Source: Eutreptiella sp. 'Long Island Sound 2002'
Taxonomy: Eukaryota; Euglenozoa; Euglenophyceae; Eutreptiales; Eutreptiaceae
Direction of reading: 5' to 3'
DNA length: 64,000 nt
Assembly (NCBI GenBank): GCA_964036045.1
Contig: OZ038389.1
Span: 36,288,912-36,352,911 of the forward strand
Both the position numbers and the translations under genes were made by a program. Every line of letters begins with the position of its first letter. Position 1 is the first letter of the stretch. Under the pieces are notes generated by a model. The model was not told where the DNA came from. It saw only the letters and a list, made by a program, of their open reading frames with translations, and ran no database searches. Shown piece by piece: positions 42,775 to 53,944 of this stretch.

Positions 42775-42877
42775 GTACCCCCCCCCCTTCCAATGCATCC
42801 CTGGGGGTGGCATTAGGGCTCCAGGGGTCCATCTCGTTGCTGCTGTTGGCCCTCGTGAGTGTTCCTGCTGCTTCCAG

Positions 42878-43312
42878 GTCCGGGTCACGCGGCCCTCGCT
42901 CGGCGGCAGCCAGCTCGTGCCTGTGAGCAGCGCCCGGCCCGTGGACGACATCGTAGAGGTGGACGACGTGGACCTGAAGCAGCTGCTCACGCAGCTGGCC
43001 AACCAGCTGGAGGCCGGGGTGGCGGACATCCCCAACCCGGACGCGGCGGAGCGGCACATGAACTCCGTGGAGCTGCTGCGGCAGGGCATCGGGCGCATGG
43101 AGGTCAAGAAGGAGACCCAGCCCACCATGGACACCGCCGGGGCGTTCTTCCAGATGTCCCGCCGCGGCACCGTTGTGGGCGGCTCCCGGCGGGCGACAAT
43201 CAACCCCATGTCGCTCATTCGCGGCAACAGCGTGGGCGGCGAGGTGCTATTCACCAACGCCACGCCCCGCGACGCCGAGAACTCCGGGTCCCCCTCCACC
43301 CAGGGCAAGTAG
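42878..43312 (+). CDS. SLC9B/NHA antiporter, exon 5 (C-terminal tail)
   Basis: This exon encodes residues 606-749. It is a hydrophilic cytosolic tail with an acidic segment (VDDIVEVDDVDLKQ), a leucine-rich amphipathic stretch (LLTQLANQLEAGV) and an Arg/Ser-rich region (SRRGTVVGGSRRATIN) with possible phosphorylation sites, ending STQGK and TAG. The acceptor is CTTCCAG/GTC in phase 0. Animal NHA proteins have much shorter C-termini, so this tail is probably a lineage-specific regulatory domain. Coding bias, GC content and the phase-0 join support it as part of the antiporter rather than a separate gene. Confidence 0.78.
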   Translation, partial: VRVTRPSLGGSQLVPVSSARPVDDIVEVDDVDLKQLLTQLANQLEAGVADIPNPDAAERHMNSVELLRQGIGRMEVKKETQPTMDTAGAFFQMSRRGTVVGGSRRATINPMSLIRGNSVGGEVLFTNATPRDAENSGSPSTQGK

Positions 43313-44000
43313 CGCGGGGCCGCGGCACGGGCCCGCGAGGCCCGCCGGTCCGGTCTCCGACGGCGCGGCGGTGCCTCCCGCCCTCCGGGGCCCGTCGGCG
43401 CTGGTCCGCCGCAGTGCCGGGGCGGCATTCCGCGGGTCGTCCCGCGCGGTTTGAATCGGTTTTGGTGGCCAATCTGGCGCACTGTGACACATCGGCCGCC
43501 TGTCCGCATTCCTGGCCCTGCCGCCAGAGGTCCGCTGACGGACCCCCCCCCCAAACCCCGGAGTAGTTTCGGATTCGCTTGAAGTGCTAAGCAGGCCTGG
43601 CATGCAGGTTGGACATGGCTCTGCGTGTTGTCTCCGGGCACTTCAGCGCACGATGGAGTGGATTGCACCCCCCAACCCCCAGAGTAGGCCCTGCAAACGT
43701 CATCGGTGCGGGCGGTCCTCCCCAGGATCACCGCCGGATCGGGTACGCGCTCTGTACTCTGTCCCCAAGCGGAAACGGGCGCGGGCGTAAGCTACGACGG
43801 GGTCTTCGGGCAGATCCGCAGGACCGCGTGCGTGGCGTTTTGTTTGAGGGAAGGGGGCACCCCCTGCGCCGGCAGGGCGCGCAGCAGGAGGCGGTACCCA
43901 GAGGCAGGGGTGACATCAGACGCCCATATGCGAGCGGGGGAGAACGACCAGGACCTGCAAGGAGGGGGGCGAGGACTATGCACTTAGTGTCTGTTTGTGT
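43313..44000. other. Downstream of the antiporter
   Basis: GC-rich sequence following the TAG. A coding-like composition continues to about 43560, but with no domain. No polyadenylation signal was recognised. Confidence 0.35.
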
Positions 44001-44059
44001 GTGTGTCCGTGTATTTGTAGCACGCACATCTGTAACCGTGCATACGTGTGTATGCACGT

Positions 44060-44281
44060 CTGTAGGGGTATGTGTATGTACATGTGTATGTGTATGTGTC
44101 CTCCTCGTTACAGCAAGGCGCCTCGTGCGGTGTCTGAATATTTTCTTGTTTTTCTGACGAGAATCAGTGCACCCAGGCTGTCTTGACTGCTGCCTGTTTG
44201 TCGCATTTATTGTGTATGTGTATGGGTATGGGTATGGGTATGCGTATTTTCTGTGTATGTGTATGTGTATGTGTATGCGTA

Positions 44282-44318
<37 letters not shown>

Positions 44319-44890
44319 GTTTCTGTCATCGTTTGTGCGAATCCTTCTTGTGTAAACGCTTGCGTGTTTCTTTCTGTGTATGTCTGTGTGTATGTGTATG
44401 TGTGTATGTGTATGTTTGTGTGCATGTGTGTATGTGTATGTGTATGTTTGTGTCTTGTTTGTGTGAATGTTTCTGATTACATTTTTGTGAACGTTTGTGT
44501 GTTTGTTTCGGTGTATGTGTATGTTTGTGTCTATTTGTACGTGTATGTGCATGTGCATGTGCATGTGCATGTGTATGTTGTTGTTTTGCGGCTTGACGAG
44601 GCACATCCACACTCAGGCACCCGCTTTTTTGCCCTGTTTGTCCGCTTTGCGCGGGGTATAGGTATGTGTATGTGTATATCTTTGTATGTGTGTCTGTGTA
44701 TGTTTCTGTGTATTTGTTATGCATCTTCCTGTTAATGTGTATTGTCCATGTCCATGTACATGTCCATGGACATGTACGGGTCTCTTTGCATGGTTACATG
44801 TGTATAGGTATATGTGTATGTATGTATGTATGTATGTGTATGTCAATGTGTATTTTTATGTCTATGTGTATATGTATATGTATGTGTTTG
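44060..44890. repeat. GTGTAT/TATGTG microsatellite region
   Basis: Long degenerate array of TATGTG hexamers with interruptions, including near-pure blocks at 44206-44322 and 44380-44450, and TGTGCATG and GTATGTAT variants further right. Antisense frames read as Thr-His-Tyr repeats. A perfect 22-base palindrome lies at 44756-44777. Confidence 0.92.
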
Positions 44891-44999
44891 TGCGGTTCTG
44901 GTCTTGTTTGAACGTCACATGACGAGGATTTCACGACTCTCGGAGCCTGCTTTGTGCTCCTTGTGGTCTGTGGTTTCACGCAGTGCAAGTCTCTCTGTA

Positions 45000-46676
45000 C
45001 GCGTACATATACGCGTACGTACGGGGATGGGTGTGGGTGTATGTGCGTTTGTATGTTCAGTACGGGCGTGGGTGCAGGTCTACGTCTCTGGGTCGTGCAT
45101 GCAGAATGGTGCATTTCTGGGGTATGCCCCGAGCTGTCCGAAGACGCCAGCATGCGTACTGGTTGGTCATAGAGTAGCTTTGTGCCCCCGCAATGAGGCA
45201 GGAGTCTCTCCGTGTGCCAGTCAAAACTGTTGAAGGACTGGCCCTTTCATCGTGCCTTCGTATGGATGGCACTGCATCCTGGGTGGCTCGCAGCTTGTGG
45301 GAGCCAACGCCCCTCAGAGAATGGCTGGTGCATCCTGAGCACGGGGGCGCTCAGTCTGCCAGCCAGGCATAGTCAGTGTCGGCGCAGGTCATCTGATATC
45401 AACGATGGGTGGCTCCCGCCATGATCCATCGCCACCTGCATCACCACCTCCATGGCCCTTGCAACCACTCACCGTCAACATTGCTTCGCCATCAATTCTC
45501 ACACCGCTTATCCCTCCACCCATCCGCGTCTTCGGCGCTGACCTCATCCCCCCCCCCCCCCATCATCGTGCTTATCACCGTCCCCCTCCCAGTCTTTGCC
45601 CCCCTTTCCATCCTCCGTCAACAACTCCGCCTTCTACAGGTAGACGCGTACAATAGCTTCAAAGTGCAGATCCCATTTGGTAAGCCCTCCCTGATAACAT
45701 TTGTGATGCCCAGTGCTGCACCACCCGAATATGCTGCCCCTCCCCCTCCCCCCCACACACAGGGCCAGGGCCACAGATCTGGGTCTTCTGGTGGCCTGGC
45801 TGCGGGAGTCAGCATGGCCATGATCCCGTATGCGTACTTGTATACCATGCTGGTGTCCCTCCTGAACCCCCCCCCCCCCCCCACACACACACAGATCCAC
45901 CCCCCTTTGTACACACAACGCCCATGTCCAAGCAACACTAGGTGTTGGTTCCATCAATTTTCGCACCGCGGATTTTGGCGGTGCATTTTTCAATTGGTCC
46001 TTCTGTGTGCCATGTGTGCTGCCTGATACCCTTGAGATGCATGATGTTCATACTTTGTGTCAAGGCAGCTGTTTGGGGCATGATGGCCCTGGTCGCCCCC
46101 CCCCCCGCCCACACACACATTACGTCATGGAACACCATCGCTGCCAGGCAGCGTCAGAAAGGGCCTGTCCAAAAACGGGTGGCTCGCTCGCGACCTGGCG
46201 CCGCTTATTGCAGCAGCCGAGTCCGGTCACATCCCCTTTCCGGAAGCATTCAGCTCCTGCTTCCAATGACATCCCATGTCAACTTGCCCACGCACCATTT
46301 GAGCGGTGCCATCCCCCCAAACCCCCTTTGCACACCCAAGTGGTGTGGGGTGATGGTGCGCACGCTGCAAGCCCCAGAGCAGTGCACCCCGCGACCGTAC
46401 ATGACGCCCGTGGGGGTTTCACCACCAATCCGGCGATGAGAATGCTTTGGAGACGTATCACCCGCACAAAATGGGGAATATTGGTGCACAACAGGGTAAC
46501 CCCACCACCAGAGGGAGTGTGTTCTCCCTTATCCAAGGGATGCTCCCAGGACGCCCTACATGGGGCATCTACGCGCCGGGCGCACGTGCGGCACCCATTT
46601 TGCAACACGTTGATTTCCGGCCTTTTGTAGTCTCTACTTTGATTGGTTCTATTGCCATATTTCCCATGATGCGGGG
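45000..46676. other. Intergenic, no gene recognised
   Basis: C-runs near 45551 and 45869 followed by CA-rich patches, and a CTCCATCC-type pyrimidine-rich tract at 45400-45640. Several frames above 100 codons exist on both strands without domains. Confidence 0.4.
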
Positions 46677-46713
46677 GGGGGAACGTTAGCGTGCCGGGCA
46701 TCTTTTGTGACCT

Positions 46714-46935
46714 GTGCCCCACCGGTGGACTGTTGCCGTTGATATGTTGGGCAACATTATATGGATTTGCCCCTTGGCCCCCGGGACATCAGCAGATGTT
46801 TTGATTTGGGATGGGTATGGACCTTCTCGTACCCGAGGTGATTTCTTTGATTTCGAAGTTGGGGGCCATGATGGTGCTTATAAAGGCCGGATTTGTGTCA
46901 TTGTGCCATTCATGGAAGAAAGAATGGCACTTTGA
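46714..46935 (+). pseudogene. DDE transposase fragment (Harbinger/DDE_4-like)
   Basis: AVDMLGNIIWICPLAPGTSA, then DVLIWDGYG, then GGHDGAYKGR and ICVIVPF follow the order of the catalytic core in PIF/Harbinger-type transposases: first Asp in VD.LGN, second Asp after PG.., and the GDKGY-like motif before an IPF end. The frame stops at 46935. Shifting frame just downstream gives TARQQCYNDVHGWYRARIEQ, the conserved C-terminal helix of the same family, so a frameshift separates them. The start is undefined because the left part of the gene is missing. Non-functional as it stands. Confidence 0.65.
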
Positions 46936-47009
46936 CAGCCCGCCAACAATGTTACAATGACGTGCACGGGTGGTATAGGGCACGCATTGAGCAGCTGTTT
47001 GCTCGGTTG

Positions 47010-47160
47010 TAGCACGCAAGATGAGGCAGAGGATGAGGCAGAAGTGTATGTGTTGTGTTGCCAGAAGCGCTCCACCATCGCAGTTTATGATGAGTGTAAG
47101 GAGCGCTATTGTACTGAATGTATTGACACCCACAGTTGTGGGACCAATGTTGTTTGTTAA
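47010..47160 (+). pseudogene. Cys-rich C-terminal peptide of the transposon
   Basis: QDEAEDEAE leads into a Cys/His cluster (VLCCQKRST, DECKERYCTECIDTHSCG, NVVC) and a TAA. The spacing suggests a small zinc-binding domain. The same peptide with Cys/His residues conserved is present at 52673-52816, so it was probably the C-terminus of the intact transposase or of an accessory protein. Confidence 0.5.
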
Positions 47161-47356
47161 GTACAATACAGATGACAGTTGGAGTTGCTGAATTCACAGA
47201 TATTGCTTTCTTATGCAACGTGCTTTGTAGGGAAGGTGTGCAGTGCAACGTGGTTTACTTGTGGAGCTTCTCCATGAGAGGGTAAATCTGGGGCTGAAGT
47301 CGGGATAGTTAATAGGCCGGGCGCGCGCCGGGCACGCGCCGGGCAAACATTCCCCC

Positions 47357-50300
47357 GGGTGTGGTATGGAAGGTTAAGTAGCCAAGTATTCAAATGCGTG
47401 TTGGGTGTTGCCCCAAGAGGGCAGGGCAAATTCCTTTTGCCAGCTAATTGTCTTCCAAGGCGCGCTACCCAATGATGTATTTGCACTTTGAAATGCGTTG
47501 TCTTTGGGCTTTGTAACCTCAAGAACGCTGCGGGCATGCACTTGCATGAATCCATCCACCGTTTTCCCCTTGTTGAGCATGTTGCCACGCAGCAACGAAC
47601 GCGGCACATTTATGTTGGGGGGAGGCATGCTGCTAGCCTGTGTTGTGCCATTTGGTATTGCCCCTTCTGCTGCTAATTCGCAGACGCTCGTGGCATGTTC
47701 TGTCAGGCAACAAGGGCACAATGCATCAGAACGCTGCAGTGCACACCATTTTGGAGTGCGCTCGGCGCAGAATCCAACTCCAAGTCGTTTTCTTGAAGTT
47801 GTGCGGCACAACCAGGGATGGAGTACATGGCAGCAACTGAAAAACAGACCCTCATTGTTCACAACCCTCCACGCTGTGCCTGGACCACGAAAATACATGT
47901 GCACCATGGTACCCACTCATTCGTCTCCTTCTCGTGCATGTAGTTGTGTACCTCGTAACGAGTGTCTCCGCCCAAACCAACACAAACACATGAGAAACTT
48001 GCAGGGTCTACACCCCCACCCCCTTCCCCAAACACACACACCTCCTTATCGCCTGTGTGTCTGCATGCATTAGTGAACCCCTTCCCTCTGTAGCGTACAG
48101 CATGAGACACACTCTGATCTGCAGCATGGGATCACATATGGCAGGATACACTGTATTGTGTGCCACCCAATTTTTGGGATGCATTTCGAAAAAATTTTGA
48201 AATTGTTCTTTCGGTGCTGTGGACAACTAGTCGAGCTGATGAGGACATGCGAGCCCCACTGTCGCTGGGAAAGAGCGGGCACAGGGAGTGTGCATGTGTT
48301 TGCAGCGATGTGGCCGAAGACAGATCAGATTGCATCGGTTGACACAAGGCAAACGTCCAGCAAATCCAACGGCGCAGCACAAACCAAAGCCTTCAAAGAA
48401 CGCCTGCCTGAAAGATCTGTGCGGGTCCACAGACCAGCACTGCAAGCCCCTCGTCCACTGAAGGCAGGTGCGACATTTGCATCGACGCTGCAAAGTAGGG
48501 GGGGGGGGGGGGGCAGAGGGGTTTCTTGGGGAAGCCGGGATGGCCACATATGCGCCGTTGGTCCTGCTCGCAGTCAGCCCTGTACCGACGGTTCGACTGC
48601 GCTGCCATGTCCAGGCTATACTTGCTCCCAAAGGCCCCAGTGGGAGCCAGGGCAGAGAGGTGGCCCGCTGTTGCTCTAAGCATTCGATGGAAGCTGATGG
48701 TACTTTTGTCCGATCCTTTCCCAATTCACGCATACAATTTCCATGTCGGGCATTTCGGGCTTCTCCATTCCTGTCCAGTACCAAGTTGTGATTCGCATGC
48801 ACCTCTGTCGAAGGAAGCTTTTTTTTTTTTTTGGTCATTGGGTGTCCGAAGAAGTCTGGTGCTCGAAATTTCCTGGTGTGTGGCGCCTCGTACGTTGGCG
48901 CCGGTCCAATTGCATTTTGAAGAATGCACCTGTGTAGTGCATCGGTCCTCCATCAGGTCCATGGTCCACGCTCCCATGAAGGCCACAAATGTTGCAAAGG
49001 ATCACCCGTTTTTAGCCATTACAAGACTGGACTGGGCTTTGTTTCAATGTGCTCTGCTGTGTCTGCACGGCGCATCAGCAACGCCTTGTTCAAGAACAAG
49101 CACCCGACAGACTGCGCCTTTCACAGACTGTGCCGGTGCTTGAACAAGGCGCAGGGACAGTTCGCATCTTAGGGAGGCCCTGCCTGACTATGCAGTTGAC
49201 TCCTTCTTTGTACTCGTTATGCACCGTTTGCACTTCTTGTTTGCATCACAACAGATTGGGTTCTCCTGTGTAGACCCACTGGATGTCTTTTTTTTTTGTT
49301 GCCCTTTTGACCCCTGACCTCTTCTCGTTCCTTCAATGGCTATGAACGGTCGAGCCGGAAGGGGTTAGGCGTCAATGGCCCCCGGGAATCGAGCTGGGAG
49401 CGGCGGATTGTGTTTTGTAGGCCACCTGTTTGGGGTATGTCCTTTCGGGGCCTTATCCAGGTAGCCGTGTCCATGGTAGCATGCAGGGCGCACGTGGGGC
49501 ATGCCAGATGCCGGGGTCTTGGGGGGGGCACTGATGCCCAGCGTCTGCGACATTGGTGGCCTTCCTTCGGACTGCCGACAATCTGGAAGCCCCCTGCACC
49601 CACGCATCCTGCACCATTGTCTATACATCCTGCCTTGTACTTGGGACTCTGTTGCGCGCTTCGACCCAACGTCTTTTAGGTGGTAGAATTGGTCTTGCAT
49701 GCGGTAGGGAAGAGGTGGAGGGAACGGGGATCAAGGTCGGGCACCTGGGATTTGATGTTTGTTGATGGACCTTGCTCCCTTGCCGGAGTTTTGCACTTGG
49801 GCCACAAATTGGCCAGTGCACCACCGAGCCTTGTGGAGGCCACTTGCATGCGTTTCGGGGCAACGGCTGGGAAGTCGTTGCACCGAAACGAAGCTGCTGC
49901 CGTTTTCCAGGATGTGCAATACAAATCTGTAATTGCGTGTGCAATGGCAGTGGGGCCCGCAGTTTGTGCGGCCCCACTGGCACTTCCTGGTCATTCGGTG
50001 TGTCAGCTGCCCAGGTTTTACTATGGCATGTGTGGCGACTGCATAACCCTTGTGTAACTGTGGCATTCATGCATCGGGGTTGCATCGGGGCGATGTCATA
50101 GTCTTGACTGGATTGTAACACCCCGAGAGGTCCGGGAGGACGCGCATACCCGTGCAAACGGGGCGACAGGGGTGGGGCAAGGCGCAGGACTCGTTCCTCC
50201 CGCCACCCCGCCGCAGCCGTCTTGGTGAGGGTAGGTCATACCAAACCCATACCCAAAGTCGGCCCTGTCACTGACCCATGACCTGCTATGTGTACTCTCA

Positions 50301-52270
50301 ATGGACACTTGGTGGAACTTCGGTCACGAGTTAAAAAAAAAAAAAATTCATGCATCGGGGTTGGGCACAGGCAAAGGGGTAAGGGGGTTGCAAGCCAGAA
50401 GCATGTAGTGCTGTGAGTTGGACCTGGACACACAAGACATGCTACTCGAGCTGTGAGCACATCATCTTCAGAGGGCCTTTGGATGTAGGGGCCACATCAT
50501 AGTGGGGGCAGGGGATGGGGGAGTGGAGGGGATCGTGCACGTGCAGAATGCTTGTTAATGAGGTCAGGTTGCCTATCTGAATGCTTGGTTGACATGGGGA
50601 CTTGCGATGCCAAGTGGGGCCTTCATATGGCCCATAGCTCACTGCTTGGGGCAGGCACACGGGGCATTCACATGCCATCGCACGTGGTTTTGTGTGTTCT
50701 GAACTGTGCTGCTTGTGGTGGTGCTCTCTCCCCTTGACTGGGAGTCCCCTTGGGTGCGCTCATGCGAGAAACAACTTTGGGACTCCAGATTGTGAGTGCC
50801 AAGTACCATCCATCTGCCATTCTATGAATGCACAAGACCTCACCCCCAACACCTCCTTTGCGCACGTCGGCTCCTCCTCAATGCCCAACAGATGTTCTCC
50901 TCTCTGCATGTCTCAACCTTCAACAGACATACAAGATGCCCCTGCACCCTGTGCGCAAGCACCCCCGGGTTTTTTTTTTACACAGCAAAGACCTGTGCCA
51001 TTGTTGTCTTTGGGGTCATGGGTTTCGTGGTCCCATTGATCTGACGATGTGGTGCAGACGTGTTTTCAAGACTGAAAGAGTGGTCCATTTGTGACTACCA
51101 GGGTGGTGTCAGGACCTTCCATCAGGAATGACTCATTAGCACCGCAAGTGGTTCATGACCAATTCGGGACCAACTGTCGGAATTGGGACCACTGGGCAGC
51201 AAATACACCCTGCATTGGCAGGTGTATGCAAAGTGTATGCACTGACGATTGTGCGGACTAAGAGGGAGTACCGGACGTGGTGCACGCGCAGTGCGTACAC
51301 TGGAGTTGTTGCATGAACCAGTTCTATTCCTTTCGAGGGTAAAGCATGCAGTTGGTCGGGCAAAAGGCCACAAATTCTGTGTACACAACCTTTTGTTTGT
51401 TGCCCTGGACGGCAACGCCTCTTTCATGGCTTCCCAGTGGTGTGACTCCCATGTACACATGTTCTACTGGTGCCCAAGTTGCAGCCACTTTTCATGCCGC
51501 ATCTGAATGTGGGCAGTTCATGGCGATCAAGTATGAAGTTAGTGGCCAAGTTATTCATCACCCACGGGCACCAGCATATCGAATTGATGAGTGCGCAGTC
51601 CATCACCTTCGTCGCCAAGGAACAAACACCACCAGGAATTACCAGCAAATATCCAGATACCACCCACAATGTCCAGCAAACATACAGTCACCACCAGGAA
51701 TTACCAGCAAACAACTGGACACCACCAATTACCAGCAAAGATCCGAGCAACACCAGGTCTGCATGCAGAAGCCGTGAGGAAATACCCCAAAGCATCAGGT
51801 CTCCGGGGGGGCGGCCGGGCCCGGTCGTTGTATGCGACACCCCCCAGCCCCCCCCCCCCCCCCCCCCCCAAGGTTTTAAAGATAGCAGTGTGGGGGCCAT
51901 GGCGCGCCAACGGTACCAAATTTTTTGTCCCATGCTTAGTTGAGAGGGGTACTATGCCTTTAGTCCTTAAGACCCTTAAGACTTTCTTCCTGGCAAAGAC
52001 AAGATATCACTATTATCGCAATACATACCTCTACACCCCCATGCCCCTAGACACCCCCTGGAGGTATGCATGTGATAGTAGTGGGTTGCGCGCAGCCCCC
52101 CCCCCCCCCGGCCAAGCTGCCAATACCCCCCTCGCGCCGACCCCCCCCCGCCCCAACTCCCCCCCCCCCCCCGCAAGTTTTGACAGATAGCTGGGGGGGT
52201 GTCGCATCAGGACCAGTTGTAGTAGCCCCCCCGGGCATCAGGTATTACCATGAACCATCCAGTGCATAAT
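47357..52270. other. Intergenic, no gene recognised
   Basis: Contains a G-run of 18 near 48496, an inverted repeat at 49082-49150 (GCCTTGTTCAAG and CTTGAACAAGGC arms), T/A-runs at 48820, 49289 and 50335, and a degenerate CACCAGGAATTACCAGCAAA array at 51620-51760. TGCGACACCCCCC-type arms lie inverted at 51833 and 52192. No frame shows a known domain. Confidence 0.4.
51625..51765 (+). repeat. Degenerate tandem repeat (CACCAGGAATTACCAGC)
   Basis: The motif CACCACCAGGAATTACCAGC recurs three to five times with CAGCAAA spacers and substitutions. It is a short, diverged array. Confidence 0.6.
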
Positions 52271-52408
52271 GGGGGAACGTTAGCGTGCCGGGCATCTTTT
52301 GTGACCCGTGCCCCACCAGTGGCCTTCTAGGGGGTGCACTTGTTGGGGACCCCCGAGAATGCAGGGGTGACGTGGCATTTCCGCCCTCTTTGGCCCCAAA
52401 GAATGGCA

Positions 52409-52650
52409 GTTTGACAGCCCGCCAACAATGTTACAATGACGTGCACGGGTGGTATAGGGCACGCATTGAGCAGCTGTTTGCTCGGTTGTGGCATTGGGGT
52501 TTGGTTAGGAACATCCGGCGTGGCGGCCGCAATGAGTTGCACCAGTCAGTCCGTATTTTGTTGCATTTTACACAATTTTGCATCCGGAGGCAAGTCCGTC
52601 ACCCCCCCCTACGGACCATGGGAGCATGTCCCGCCTCATGTTTGGACTGA
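52409..52650 (+). pseudogene. Transposase C-terminal fragment
   Basis: TARQQCYNDVHGWYRARIEQ, LFARLWHWGLVRNIRRGG, ELHQSVRILLHFTQFCIRRQ. The R-x-x-x-E-x-x-F-x-R-L-W pattern is the conserved C-terminal helix of Harbinger-type DDE transposases. The frame ends at a TGA at 52650. The Cys-rich peptide follows in another frame. Confidence 0.6.
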
Positions 52651-52672
52651 CCAAAGCAACTCGGCCGCCACG

Positions 52673-52816
52673 CAAGATGAGGCAGAGGATGAGGCAGAAG
52701 TGTCTGTGTTGTGTTGCCAACGGCGCTCCACCGTCGCAGTTTGTGATGAGTGTAAGGAGCACTATTGTACTGAATGTATTGACACCCACACTTGTGGGAC
52801 CAATGTTGTTTGTTAA
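52673..52816 (+). pseudogene. Cys-rich C-terminal peptide, copy 2
   Basis: DEAEDEAEVSVLCCQRRST, VCDECKEHYCTECIDTHTCG, NVVC then TAA. All Cys and His positions of copy 1 are kept, plus one extra Cys, although several other residues differ. This suggests past selection on the metal-binding pattern. Confidence 0.5.
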
Positions 52817-53012
52817 GTACACTACAGATGACAGTTGGAGTTGTTGAATTCACAGCTATTGCTTTATTATGCAACGTGCTTTGTAGGGAAGGTGTGCAGT
52901 GCAATGTGGTCTACTTGGGGAGCTTCTCCATGAGAGGGTAAATCTGGGGCTGAAGTCGTGATAGTTCATAGAAAAGTAGCACGCCGGGCGCGCGCCAGGC
53001 AAATATTCCCCC

Positions 53013-53940
53013 AACAGCAAGCATCTAGGGAAGTAATAGCCAGCTACCAAGCTACACCACCCTACAGCCTTTACAGGACCTTCCACTGTGGACCTGTGTG
53101 CTGGGGTAATTGGTCAACTACCCGAAGTGGTGTGTGCGTGGTGCGAATACTCCCCCTAAACAAGCTGCTGGACCAGTTTGGCAAGTTTGTGGAAAAGGCA
53201 CGTTGACTACAATCATGCAGCAGACTGGGCGGGCATTCTGCGTTCTTGTGTGAAATTCAGCTGCAAGTTTTGACCTGAGCATACTGGTTTTTTTGTTTGG
53301 TGGTTTTGAGGTTGGAAACTGGTGCTGTGCATAGATGCCCCCCCTTGTCATGTGCAAGCACGCCCTTGCCCAAGCAGAGTACCCTGACGAACTGTGGCGG
53401 CGCCTCCGGCGCCGTGTCCGTGGATGAGCTGTGGCGCTTTGCTGGACAGATGGGACAATGTGTGTCGCGGCTCCGCCGCGTGATACTTGATGATTGAAGG
53501 CGTAGGTCTGTCGGTGGGGACCTATCGCTGAACTTTCCACTGTTCTATGGCCAAGCAGAGTACCCTGTGCTTCCCTAGTTTTCTTGAATTTTGCCTGAGC
53601 TTGCGCAAGGAGGGGGGGAAGGGCTGCTGCAATGATTTGTGGAGGGGTGGGGCATGATTTCATTCACAAATAAGTACATGATTAAGATCTTAAGTGGAAT
53701 GAAGTGAAATGCAATGCAATCGGCATGACCAGCCAAGGGCTGTTCACCTGGCAACTGATTGGTGTTGGTGGGCTGCATTGGAATGGTCACTCCTCCCCCC
53801 TTCCCACACAGTTTACTTAATAGTGTCTTGGGTCTGGACCATGTTGCAGACTGGGGGTAACGAAAGTTGTGAAGGCAGGTTAGGCTGAAGCCAAACAGGT
53901 TCGGGCATACCTGACCCTTTGGGCCCTGAATCCCCTTCTC
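53013..53940. other. Intergenic with family H copy
   Basis: Apart from the repeat at 53384-53560 nothing was recognised. A G-run lies near 53611. Confidence 0.4.
53384..53560 (+). repeat. Dispersed repeat family H copy 2 (hairpin-bearing)
   Basis: GACGAACTGTGGCGGCGCC with the GGCGCC-TCC-GGCGCC hairpin, a CGCGG-CTC-CGCCGCG second hairpin, then GGCGTAGGTCTGTCGGTGGG and GAACTTTCCACTGTTC. The second hairpin differs in sequence from copy 1 (41299) but is a hairpin at the same place. Confidence 0.85.
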
Positions 53941-53944
53941 AGCA

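Larger units (their letters stand above)
40768..42877 (+). other. Antiporter intron 4 (2.11 kb)
   Basis: It carries two same-orientation family G copies (40830-41060 and 42042-42175), a tRNA-like SINE segment (41120-41215), the hairpin-bearing family H (41299-41455) and an inverted family F copy (42599-42774). There are C/G runs near 41058, 41666, 42019 and 42762. The acceptor CTTCCAG ends at 42877. Confidence 0.75.
46677..47356 (+). mobile_element. Harbinger-like DNA transposon derivative, copy 1
   Basis: The left end GGGGGAACGTTAGCG and right end CAAACATTCCCCC form imperfect terminal inverted repeats. Inside are part of a DDE transposase (46740-46935) and a Cys-rich C-terminal peptide (47010-47160). 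Compared with 52271-53012, the DDE core is retained but the segment after LFARL is deleted. A possible GGG target duplication is obscured by a flanking G-run. Confidence 0.65.
52271..53012 (+). mobile_element. Harbinger-like DNA transposon derivative, copy 2
   Basis: Termini are GGGGGAACGTTAGCG and CAAATATTCCCCC. It shares both ends and the Cys-rich peptide with 46677-47356. The DDE core is missing, and the C-terminal transposase segment absent from copy 1 is retained (52409-52650). The two derivatives therefore carry complementary internal deletions. Confidence 0.65.

Noticed and set aside
43728-44612. Thr-His-Tyr-rich minus-strand ORF
   Set aside because: Direct translation of the TATGTG microsatellite.
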